Positions 7,968 through 13,638 of a DNA stretch of 30,713 nt are shown here, piece by piece. The first letter of the stretch is position 1. Each line of letters opens with the position of its first letter. Position numbers and translations under genes: made by a program. The notes beneath the pieces were generated by a model. That model made no database searches. It saw only the letters and a list, made by a program, of their open reading frames with translations, and had not been told where the DNA came from. Origin of the DNA: a virus; the IMG/VR virus record IMGVR_UViG_3300037421_000101, positions 1 through 30,713 of that record; one strand, 5' to 3'.

Positions 7968-8500
7968 AAACAGTGAACCGCAACCAGGCTGCCATCGGCC
8001 TGCTGGCAGCAGCATCCCTCGCCGCCGGCCTGTTCATCATCGCGCAGGCCCCCGCGGGAGCCGCCCCCGCGCCCGTCGTCACATCCGTAACCCCGGCAGC
8101 CGACACGACAGGATCGCACGTGGTGGTGAGCGGCTCTAACCTCACCCTGCCGCCCGCCCTGCTGCCGACAGCGATCATGTTCGGCACCGTGAAAGCCGTG
8201 GTGAAAAGCTGCGCGCCGCTGACCGGCGCGGCGGCCAGCTGCACCGTGATCGTGCCGCCGCAGTGCCCCGGCGCCCCGAAGCGGGTGGACGTGCGGGTCA
8301 TCACAGGCAAGCTTGAAAGCGCCGTGTCGCCGGGGGACGGCTTCACGTACACCGACAACGGCAAGCCGGGACCGTCCTGCCCGTCACCCGCACCGTCACC
8401 GTCGTCGTCCGCGTCCAGTCCGGGCGCGCCGCCGTCATCCGCGCCGCCTGCGGCACCTGCCCCCGCGCCTGTCTCCGGCGCCGTCCCCGTGACCGGCTGA
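7964..8500 (+). CDS. secreted IPT/TIG-domain protein with Pro/Ser-rich tail
   Basis: The protein has 178 residues behind a strong AGGAGG site. It has a signal peptide ending near residue 33 ([18 protein letters not shown]...APAGAA). An immunoglobulin-like IPT/TIG fold follows ([20 protein letters not shown] to GDGFTYTD), and then a 40-residue Pro/Ala/Ser tail. Two Cys pairs could form disulphides. Such domains occur in actinobacterial surface and adhesion proteins and in some virion decorations. A signal peptide argues for export from the lysogen or lysing cell. It is coupled to the holin (ATGA) and the phospholipase D-like gene (TGATG). Function is unknown. Confidence 0.7.
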   Translation: MKTVNRNQAAIGLLAAASLAAGLFIIAQAPAGAAPAPVVTSVTPAADTTGSHVVVSGSNLTLPPALLPTAIMFGTVKAVVKSCAPLTGAAASCTVIVPPQCPGAPKRVDVRVITGKLESAVSPGDGFTYTDNGKPGPSCPSPAPSPSSSASSPGAPPSSAPPAAPAPAPVSGAVPVTG

Positions 8501-9048
8501 TGGCACTCCCCGACCTGTCGGTCCTCGCCCGGCACAAGGCCGTCCCGTTCGCGCCCGGCTACCCCTCGTCGCCGCTGACGTTCTACTCGCCAGTCGATGA
8601 CGTGCACGCCGTCCTGGTTGAACTGATCAAGTCTGCGAACAAGTCAGCTGTAGTCGCCCTCTATGGGTGGGATGACGATGAGCTTGCCGCCGCGCTCCTG
8701 GAGAAGCTCGACAACGAGAACGTGTTCGTCCAGCTCACCCTCGACTCATCGCAGGCCGCCGGCACGCACGAGAAGGCGCTGCTCGCCAAGGACGCGTTCC
8801 CGTCCAACTCGGTCGCCATCGGCCGGTCGGAGAAGGGCGCCATAATGCATCTCAAGCTGGTGATCATCGACGGCCTGGATGTCATTACCGGGTCGACGAA
8901 CTGGTCAGCGGGCGGCGAGGGCACCCAGGACAACCAGCTGACCGTGATCCGCGACCCGTACGTCGCCGCTGAGGCGCGGGCCCGCGTCGACATGATCCAC
9001 ACGCACATGCTCACCGCCGGCGCGAAACCGGCAGGGACAGCGATGTAG
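8500..9048 (+). CDS. phospholipase D-like (single HKD) protein
   Basis: The protein has 182 residues, close to the size of the single-HKD Nuc-type nucleases, which work as dimers. The HKD motif is clear: His117, Lys119 and Asp124 (HLKLVIID), followed by GSTNWS. The family cleaves phosphodiesters in DNA, RNA or phospholipids. No signal peptide is seen. Its position between a secreted protein and lysis enzymes is unusual. It could degrade host DNA, attack membrane lipid, or act in defence against other phages; none of these can be chosen from sequence. The start overlaps the preceding stop by one base. Confidence 0.85.
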   Translation: MALPDLSVLARHKAVPFAPGYPSSPLTFYSPVDDVHAVLVELIKSANKSAVVALYGWDDDELAAALLEKLDNENVFVQLTLDSSQAAGTHEKALLAKDAFPSNSVAIGRSEKGAIMHLKLVIIDGLDVITGSTNWSAGGEGTQDNQLTVIRDPYVAAEARARVDMIHTHMLTAGAKPAGTAM

Positions 9049-9084
9049 CGGGCCTGTACCTGAAACTCGATGAAAGGGCTACTC

Positions 9085-9399
9085 ATGCGTAAATATCCCG
9101 CGATGCTGGCATGCGCCGCGATTGCCGCTGCCGCTTTCCTCGGAACCGCCCCGGCGCACGCGAACACCGCCAGCCCCGATTACCCGGCGATCCAGTACGG
9201 GACCGTCCACTCGTACACGACGGGCGGCAACGCTGATGTAAGCACAACGGACGGCGGTCTCAACTGGTGCTTTAACGGCAACTGCCGCGGCTCGACGACT
9301 CCGCTCAACCAGACCGGGCAAGTCCATTCATACACCACAGGCCTGTACGCGGCCGTCTACACGCACGACGGCGGGTACGACTGGGTCTACAACGGCTAG
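9085..9399 (+). CDS. small secreted protein with two repeats
   Basis: The protein has 104 residues. ATG 9085 is preferred over ATG 9070 because GAAAGGG lies 7 bases upstream of it. A signal peptide ends at AHA (about residue 26). The mature part has two copies of a roughly 25-residue motif: VHSYTTGGNADVSTTDGGLN...WCFNG and VHSYTTGLYAAVYTHDGGYDWVYNG. One Cys pair is present in copy 1. The family is not recognised; the repeat resembles small beta-rich lectin-like or wall-binding units, which is only an impression. There are 36 bases before the start with no coupling to the previous gene. Confidence 0.6.
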   Translation: MRKYPAMLACAAIAAAAFLGTAPAHANTASPDYPAIQYGTVHSYTTGGNADVSTTDGGLNWCFNGNCRGSTTPLNQTGQVHSYTTGLYAAVYTHDGGYDWVYNG

Positions 9400-9408
9400 G
9401 CGGCCGGC

Positions 9409-9909
9409 ATGACTGAACCGCTGCCCGGCTGCTACGGCGTGTCCCACGGCTCCGGCATGGTCGGCGAGCTCATCCGCCACGCGACGGAGAGCTGGGCGGG
9501 GCACGCGTTCCTGTACGTCGGCCAGGGCATGATCGTCGAGGGCGCGCCCCCGGCGACGCGGCTCGCCCCCGCTGCGTCCCACCCGGACGCGGTGTGGAAC
9601 CTGGGCGAGAAGCTCAACGACACGCAGCGGGCCGCGATCGTCGCCCGCGCGCACGCCCTCGTAGGCGTGCCCTATGACTATGGGGCGTACATCGGGTTCG
9701 CGCTCGAGGTGCTCGGCCTGAAAAGCGGGAAGCAGCTGGAGCCGGTATTCAAGCGGGACACGTGGCGGGTGTGCAGCGCCGACGTAGCCGACGCGTACGC
9801 GTTCGCCGGCATCGACCTGACAGTCGGACTCAAGTACCCCAACTTGATCTCGCCCGCGGACCTTTACAACCGCATCGCCGCGGAGAACGGCACGCCGGCG
9901 GTAACCTAG
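9409..9909 (+). CDS. permuted NlpC/P60-like (YiiX-type) cysteine peptidase or amidase
   Basis: The protein has 166 residues. The order of likely catalytic residues is His (AGHAFLYVG, residue 32) early and Cys late (RVCSADVADAY, residue 122). This is the circularly permuted papain-like arrangement of YiiX/YaeF proteins. GVPYDYGAYIGF is also typical. Enzymes of the fold act on cell-wall peptides or acyl groups. No signal peptide is seen, so release could depend on the holin. An intrinsic terminator lies just downstream, separating it from the GH25 lysozyme. A lysis role is likely but not proven. Confidence 0.65.
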   Translation: MTEPLPGCYGVSHGSGMVGELIRHATESWAGHAFLYVGQGMIVEGAPPATRLAPAASHPDAVWNLGEKLNDTQRAAIVARAHALVGVPYDYGAYIGFALEVLGLKSGKQLEPVFKRDTWRVCSADVADAYAFAGIDLTVGLKYPNLISPADLYNRIAAENGTPAVT

Positions 9910-9928
9910 GCGGCAAGGGAATCGGGTA

Positions 9929-9964
9929 CAGGCCCGGGAGGCAGGCGCTTCCCGGGCCTGTTTT
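9929..9964 (+). terminator. intrinsic terminator
   Basis: A perfect 11-bp stem (CAGGCCCGGGA at 9929-9939 with TCCCGGGCCTG at 9950-9960), a 10-base loop and TTTT immediately after. It lies 20 bases beyond the permuted NlpC/P60-like gene and 20 bases before the GH25 gene. Confidence 0.88.
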
Positions 9965-9983
9965 CGCATGTTAAGGAGCCATC

Positions 9984-10817
9984 GTGAGCGTCACCCCGTT
10001 CCGCGCCGGGCAGGTGCCCGGGGCGGCAGCAGAGCTGTACGCGATGCCGGAGGCCAGCACCGTCCGCACCCTGCTCGCCGACGTCAGCGAGTTCCAGCCG
10101 GACATCGCGGACGCCGCCTATCTCGCCTGGTCGAAGGCGATCGTCATCCGCGCCGCCTACGGCACCGCCCACGACGACAAGGCGTGGTACGGCGGGCAGC
10201 GCCGCGCGCTGCTGCACAGCGGAGGTGCCCAGTTCGTCGGCATCTACCAGTACCTGGTCGCCGGGCAGGACGGCGCCGCGCAGGCGAACGTGCTGCACGG
10301 CATCGTCGGCGCCCTCCGGAAAGGCGAGGTGCTGATCGCCGACTTCGAGGAAGGCGGCAAGCCGATGCTGACCGCCTGGTACAACCGGATGCTCCAGCTC
10401 GGGCATCCCGCCGAGTTCCTGTGGACGTACAGCGGCCTCAACTTCGGGCAGGCGAACGGGGCGCTGCCGGTGCAGTGGCTCGCCGCCTACCAGGGCGCCG
10501 AGCCTGCCAGCCCGCACACGCTCTGGCAGTTCACCAGCAGCTATCCGGTGCCGGGCGTCGGCCCCTGCGACTGTTCTGTATTCCACGGAAGCATCACGGA
10601 CCTGGCCGCGCTCGCCTACGGAGGCACCGTGCCAGCACCAGCCCCTGCTCCGGCCCCTAAGCCGCCAGTGCCGCCGATTACCGGCACGCAGCCCGGCTGG
10701 CGCTGGTGCGACAAGTGCGAGTGCCTCGTCCACGGGCCCGGCGCGTGCGCCAAGGGCGGCCTGCACAACCTGGGCACCTGGTCCTACTCGCTGCCGTTCA
10801 GCCACCCGGTCGGGTGA
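9984..10817 (+). CDS. GH25-type lysozyme (endolysin) with C-terminal binding module
   Basis: The protein has 277 residues and starts at GTG 9984 with AAGGAG 5 bases upstream. Residues 25-215 match the glycoside hydrolase 25 fold: Asp33 in LADVSEFQP, Asp120/Glu122 in IADFEE, then FLWTYSG, WLAAYQG, LWQFTSSYPVPG and CDCSVFHG. GH25 enzymes cut the N-acetylmuramyl bond of peptidoglycan. A PAPAPAPKPP linker leads to a module with WRWCDKCECLV...CAKGGLHNLG, a Cys-containing domain common in actinobacterial secreted proteins and probably wall-binding. It follows a terminator, so it needs read-through or its own promoter. The 3' end overlaps the opposing gene by 34 bases. Confidence 0.9.
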   Translation: MSVTPFRAGQVPGAAAELYAMPEASTVRTLLADVSEFQPDIADAAYLAWSKAIVIRAAYGTAHDDKAWYGGQRRALLHSGGAQFVGIYQYLVAGQDGAAQANVLHGIVGALRKGEVLIADFEEGGKPMLTAWYNRMLQLGHPAEFLWTYSGLNFGQANGALPVQWLAAYQGAEPASPHTLWQFTSSYPVPGVGPCDCSVFHGSITDLAALAYGGTVPAPAPAPAPKPPVPPITGTQPGWRWCDKCECLVHGPGACAKGGLHNLGTWSYSLPFSHPVG

Positions 10818-10975
10818 CCGTCGTCGCCCCACTCGAAGTCACCCGGGTCGCCTAGCCCGATCGACGCGAGGAAGTCGTTCTCCTCTTCGCATGTCGGCTC
10901 GTAGGGGCAGCAGTCACAGCAGATTTCGTTGGGACCGTCCGGGTAGCGATAGCCGCCGCCTGCCTCACCACTCAT
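10784..10975 (-). CDS. small acidic Cys-cluster protein
   Basis: The protein has 63 residues, starting at ATG 10975 behind AGAGGAGC. It has a dense Cys cluster (EICCDCCPYEPTC), then many acidic residues. It could bind metal. The start shares ATGA with the preceding leftward gene, and the end runs 34 bases into the oppositely oriented lysozyme gene. It is the last gene of the long leftward block. Function unknown. Confidence 0.6.
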   Translation of the reverse strand: MSGEAGGGYRYPDGPNEICCDCCPYEPTCEEENDFLASIGLGDPGDFEWGDDGHPTGWLNGSE

Positions 10976-11265
10976 GATTGCTCCTCTTCCCGCCACGCTT
11001 CCTCGGATCTGGCGGCGGCGCGCAGTTCGGCGACCTGCTCATCGGTCAGCGGGTCGCTGTCGACGGCGATGTGACCGAAGTGGATAGCCGGGTCGCTCTC
11101 AGAGCAGCCCTCCAGGCCCGGGCCGCGCCTCGTCAGCGGGTTGAGCGCAGCGCGGAATACTAGCCGGCCGTCCTCAACGGACCATTTGCCGGTCAGCGCC
11201 GTCGTGAAGCGGCAGTGACCGCAGGTAGCCAGCGGGTTGTCTATCTCCAGCCTGTACGGGTCCAT
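10972..11265 (-). CDS. hypothetical protein with CxxC motif
   Basis: The protein has 97 residues. It contains LATCGHCRFT near the N-terminus and a charged C-terminal helix (DPLTDEQVAELRAAARSEEAW). GGGAGG lies upstream of the ATG at 11265. It overlaps the upstream gene by 25 bases and the downstream one by ATGA, so it is part of a tight leftward operon. The family is not recognised. Confidence 0.6.
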   Translation of the reverse strand: MDPYRLEIDNPLATCGHCRFTTALTGKWSVEDGRLVFRAALNPLTRRGPGLEGCSESDPAIHFGHIAVDSDPLTDEQVAELRAAARSEEAWREEEQS

Positions 11266-11402
11266 AACCCCGATCCTCCCACCGTCGCCGCGAGCTCTTC
11301 CGCCTCCAGTGCCGCCTGCTCGTCTCCGGCCGCCACCCGCAGCGTCAGCGCCAGCACATGCGTGGTCAGGCGCAGCAGCGCGGGCAGGCAGTCAGCATCC
11401 AC
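11241..11402 (-). CDS. small helical protein
   Basis: The protein has 53 residues (MDADCLPALLRLTTHVLALT and on) and is mostly amphipathic helix. The GTG at 11402 has GGAGG 4 bases upstream, which decides this start over a longer reading. It overlaps the next leftward gene by 25 bases. Function unknown. Confidence 0.55.
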   Translation of the reverse strand: MDADCLPALLRLTTHVLALTLRVAAGDEQAALEAEELAATVGGSGLWTRTGWR

Positions 11403-11445
11403 GGGTCCTCCGGGGCGGATGGGGCGCGAGTGCGCTGCGCTGATT

Positions 11446-11589
11446 CTAGCTAAGCGGGCTGTCCCCAGGAGACCCATCGACCCACGGGAATGTCAGGGGC
11501 CAGCAGCCGAACGGGCCGCACGCCCACTGCTGCTCGGGCTCGGGAGGCGGGTCGAGCGGGGGCCGCGGGATCTCGTCATCGATGTACAT
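11446..11589 (-). CDS. small Pro-rich protein
   Basis: The protein has 47 residues: MYIDDEIPRPPLDPPPEPEQ, then a Cys/Trp-containing end (WACGPFGCWPL). GGAGGGAGAAG lies 9-19 bases before the ATG at 11589. An inverted repeat and a promoter candidate lie upstream. It is too short for standard callers, but the strand, start and neighbours fit a real gene. Function unknown. Confidence 0.5.
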   Translation of the reverse strand: MYIDDEIPRPPLDPPPEPEQQWACGPFGCWPLTFPWVDGSPGDSPLS

Positions 11590-11614
11590 GACGGCTGTCT
11601 TCTCCCTCCGGGCT

Positions 11615-11651
11615 GGCGGCGGGCGGTCGCCTGGAAGAAACCGCCCGCCGC
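11615..11651 (-). promoter_or_regulatory. 12-bp inverted repeat in leader
   Basis: GCGGCGGGCGGT (11616-11627) pairs exactly with ACCGCCCGCCGC (11640-11651), loop 12. It lies between the leftward promoter candidate at 11721-11749 and the gene starting at 11589. No U-tract follows on either strand, so a leader or protein-binding structure is likelier than a terminator. Confidence 0.45.
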
Positions 11652-11720
11652 TGCCGTGAAAGAGCGGAAAAGGCTGCTGAACTTTTCCTTTGCATCCGGC
11701 GGTTACCGGCTGCGTTCGCT

Positions 11721-11749
11721 AGCATACGCTTCGTGTTTTCCTGTGTCGA
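11721..11749 (-). promoter_or_regulatory. leftward sigma70-like promoter candidate
   Basis: On the minus strand TCGACA (11749-11744), 17 bases, then TATGCT (11726-11721). It sits in a lower-GC gap upstream of the gene starting at 11589. It would give the last four small leftward genes their own transcript. Confidence 0.45.
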
Positions 11750-11752
11750 GAC

Positions 11753-11836
11753 CTAGCGGGTGTGCGGCGGGTGCGGCTCGCACGTGAGGCACTTGCCGCA
11801 CAGCGTGCAGTGTGCGTGATCACAGTTCCTGCTCAT
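11753..11836 (-). CDS. 27-residue zinc-ribbon-like peptide
   Basis: The peptide MSRNCDHAHCTLCGKCLTCE... has five Cys and five His residues arranged as repeated CxxC pairs, consistent with metal binding. The ATG at 11836 has a near-perfect AAAGGAGGTC site and shares ATGA with the DUF397-like gene. This strong site and the coupling support it despite the length. Function unknown. Confidence 0.6.
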   Translation of the reverse strand: MSRNCDHAHCTLCGKCLTCEPHPPHTR

Positions 11837-12153
11837 CGCCGACCTCCTTTCAGCGCATCGGTGAACGCCCGCCATTCAGGGGCACTGAACGTCAGCACCG
11901 GCCCCTCCCGGTCCTGCGTGTCACGCACCGCGACACCGGAGGCGACCTCCACGCACTCACCGTTCTGGCACAGCCCCGCCGTCCGCCAGTCCGCGGCCTC
12001 CACGCAGGCGCCGGAGTTGCTCTGGCTCGCCTTGCGCCAGTCGCCTGCCTCCACGCAGTCGCCGTTGTAGGCGCTGCGGCGCGGCTTCCGCCAGTCCGTC
12101 ACCTCAATGCAGTTGCCGTTGCTAAAGCTGTGGCTGCTCTTGCGCCAGTTCAT
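11833..12153 (-). CDS. DUF397 protein with fourfold N-terminal motif
   Basis: The protein has 106 residues. DUF397 proteins are normally about 60-70 residues, with one WRKSSxSxxxxxCVEV start and a VAVRDTxDxxGPVLxFxxxEWxAF end. The end is present here (VAVRDTQDREGPVLTFSAPEWRAFTDALKGG). The start motif occurs four times: WRKSSHSFSNGNCIEV, WRKPRRSAYNGDCVEA, WRKASQSNSGACVEA and WRTAGLCQNGECVEV. The family is usually encoded beside an XRE regulator in Streptomyces and relatives and is thought to act with it. No such regulator adjoins it here. GGGAGG precedes the ATG at 12153. Confidence 0.85.
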   Translation of the reverse strand: MNWRKSSHSFSNGNCIEVTDWRKPRRSAYNGDCVEAGDWRKASQSNSGACVEAADWRTAGLCQNGECVEVASGVAVRDTQDREGPVLTFSAPEWRAFTDALKGGRR

Positions 12154-12299
12154 GATCCTCCCTGTTCCCGTTCTGCTGCCCTGCGCGCGGCGATCTTCGC
12201 CTCTTCGGCGAGCACGCGCTGATGGGCGCGCTCGGCCGCCGCGGCGGCCTGCGCCTTCGCGATCTCCAGTGCCTTGCGGAGAGCTTCGTTACTGGCCAT
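12150..12299 (-). CDS. small Ala/Glu/Arg-rich helical protein
   Basis: The protein has 49 residues (MASNEALRKALEIAKAQAAA and on), a single predicted long helix with alternating charged and Ala positions. GAAGGGAAA lies upstream of ATG 12299. It shares ATGA with the DUF397-like gene, so the two are translationally coupled; it could partner with it. Function unknown. Confidence 0.55.
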   Translation of the reverse strand: MASNEALRKALEIAKAQAAAAAERAHQRVLAEEAKIAARRAAEREQGGS

Positions 12300-12315
12300 G
12301 ATCGTTTCCCTTCAG

Positions 12316-12426
12316 CTAGTGGCAGGCCGTGCAGGAACAGCCGGGAGCCTCCCCGAAGCAGTGCTGCACGCCCCACCGGCACAGCCGGCACTTCTTGCCC
12401 CGGAGCCTCATCATCATGTGTCTCAC
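12316..12426 (-). CDS. 36-residue Cys-rich protein
   Basis: The peptide carries CRLC, HC and CSCTAC motifs near a basic N-terminus (MRHMMMRLRGKK), so metal binding is plausible. GTG 12426 is chosen because AGAGGTGG lies about 5 bases upstream; ATG 12417 in the same frame is poorly served. Function unknown. Confidence 0.5.
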   Translation of the reverse strand: MRHMMMRLRGKKCRLCRWGVQHCFGEAPGCSCTACH

Positions 12427-12501
12427 GTCGTCCACCTCTCTTTGCCGTCCCGGCCGCCATTCGAACAGCCGGGGTTCGAACGAATCCCTCCGGTGAGGGA
12501 T

Positions 12502-12696
12502 TCACTTCTGTTTCTTGCCCTTCCGCGTGCCTGTGCCCTTGCAGAAGAAGCACGGGCCGGACCGCTTCCGGTTGCTGCCCCACCGCTTCCCCGTACCCTT
12601 GCACCACCAGCACGAGACGTCCGGGAGATACCGGCGCAGCCCCCACCATCCGACGATGATCAGGACGGCGATGATGATGCCGACAGCGACGTTCAT
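12502..12696 (-). CDS. membrane-anchored DnaJ-type zinc-finger protein
   Basis: The protein has 64 residues. The N-terminus is one membrane span (VGIIIAVLIIVGWWGL). The remainder has two CxxCxGxG units (CWWCKGTGK and CFFCKGTGT) spaced as in DnaJ cysteine-rich domains, then a Lys-rich end. Two units suffice for one zinc site. GAAGGGCC lies before ATG 12696. A small protein 22502-22786 has a similar TM plus Cys plan. It may be a membrane chaperone adaptor; this is inference. Confidence 0.65.
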   Translation of the reverse strand: MNVAVGIIIAVLIIVGWWGLRRYLPDVSCWWCKGTGKRWGSNRKRSGPCFFCKGTGTRKGKKQK

Positions 12697-12770
12697 CGGC
12701 TCGGCCCTTCTCTCTGACTACCTAGAGTGGCAGTCACGCTTTGTGCAGATGTGGCGGAGTGTAGTCATCG

Positions 12771-12941
12771 CGGTCTGTCACGGTCTGTCACGATGTTACG
12801 GAGCGTTGTCGCAGGTCGTGTCGCATTGTCGCAGGCCAGGGAGGAAAGGCGAGCGGCCGAAGGCCGCTATTCTCCGCCGCGTTTCCTCCCGGCGTCGGCT
12901 GTCGTAGCTCTCCGTGACCGTCGTGGCCTGCGACAATTGTC
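12771..12941. promoter_or_regulatory. intergenic region with repeated 10-bp motifs
   Basis: The gap 12697-12939 has no supported gene. CGGTCTGTCA occurs twice in tandem (12771-12790). TTGTCGCAGG occurs twice directly 20 bases apart (12806-12815 and 12826-12835) and once inverted (12927-12936), where it abuts the palindrome GACAATTGTC (12932-12941). Evenly spaced copies suggest sites for a DNA-binding protein controlling the small-gene cluster to the left. No clear -35/-10 pair was identified. Confidence 0.5.
12852..12868 (-). terminator. hairpin after the HNH gene
   Basis: AGCGGCC (12852-12858) pairs with GGCCGCT (12862-12868) over a 3-base loop. On the minus strand it follows the HNH gene that ends at 12940 and is followed by CGCCTTTCC, a weak U-containing tail. 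It may separate the ftsK-HNH transcript from the small genes. Confidence 0.4.
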
Positions 12942-13638
12942 ACTTTGCGTCACCACCTGGGAAAAGGCGACGGACGGTAGTCATTACTCTGCGTGTCCAT
13001 CGCAGGGTCTCTACCCCGTAGCCGCCGTACTTGACCGCCAGCGTGTGCAGCCCCTCCGGGCTCGGGTACTCCAGCTGCTCAGCAGCGTTGCCGAGCGTCA
13101 CCCCGGAGCGCAGCAGCACCGCGGCCTCCTGGCCGATCGCCGTCACGCACCCGTGGCAGCGCCTCCCGTTGCCCGTGAACGCCTCTCCGCAGCGCACGCA
13201 GAGCTTCGCGGGTTTCGGCTTGGCGCCGTTGTTCTTCTTCCAGTCGTCCACGTTCTCGCGGCGCGTGCCGTAATGCATATCCTCGGGGACACGGCACCAT
13301 AGCGGTCCCTTCGCGGGGTCGTGCAGCGTCTCCTGCCCCTCAGGGCACTCGCCGACGTGTGCGGACAGGATGAGCTTGTGCCCCAGCACGGTCCGCTTGA
13401 CGCCCGCGTCGTCGGTGACGTTGAAGATCACGTAACCGGAGTTGTTCAGCCGGCCCGTCAGCAGGACACCCTTGAGGCGCCTGCCGGCTACCGTCCGGTC
13501 GACCGAGCGGATACCGCCCGACACCGTGACGACGCGGCCCTCCTCGACCGCCCACACGGTGTTGTCAGATGCCTCGTAGCTGGAGAAGTCCTGCGGCGGC
13601 TTCCACGTCTCGGTCCGCCGGTCACTGTCAGTTGTCAT
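12940..13638 (-). CDS. HNH endonuclease-like protein with zinc ribbon
   Basis: The protein has 232 residues, starting at ATG 13638 (AAAGGAC upstream), which overlaps the ftsK-like stop as ATGA. Residues 60-120 match the HNH_3-type fold seen in NUMOD-containing homing endonucleases: VLGHKLILSAHVGECPEGQ, LHDPAKGPLW, MHYGTRREN. His87, His106 and Asp107 are candidate metal ligands. A CVRC...CHGC zinc ribbon (about 147-164) and a helix-turn-helix-like end follow. The usual LHxDGxxxNNRxxNL stretch is altered, so activity is uncertain. Presence in this cassette may mark it as mobile, or it may nick DNA for the neighbouring ATPase. Confidence 0.7.
   Translation of the reverse strand: MTTDSDRRTETWKPPQDFSSYEASDNTVWAVEEGRVVTVSGGIRSVDRTVAGRRLKGVLLTGRLNNSGYVIFNVTDDAGVKRTVLGHKLILSAHVGECPEGQETLHDPAKGPLWCRVPEDMHYGTRRENVDDWKKNNGAKPKPAKLCVRCGEAFTGNGRRCHGCVTAIGQEAAVLLRSGVTLGNAAEQLEYPSPEGLHTLAVKYGGYGVETLRWTRRVMTTVRRLFPGGDAK

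Noticed and set aside
12222-12717. Plus-strand frames across the small leftward genes
   Set aside because: They lack ribosome sites and motifs, while the minus strand has a chain of overlapping starts and stops with Cys motifs.
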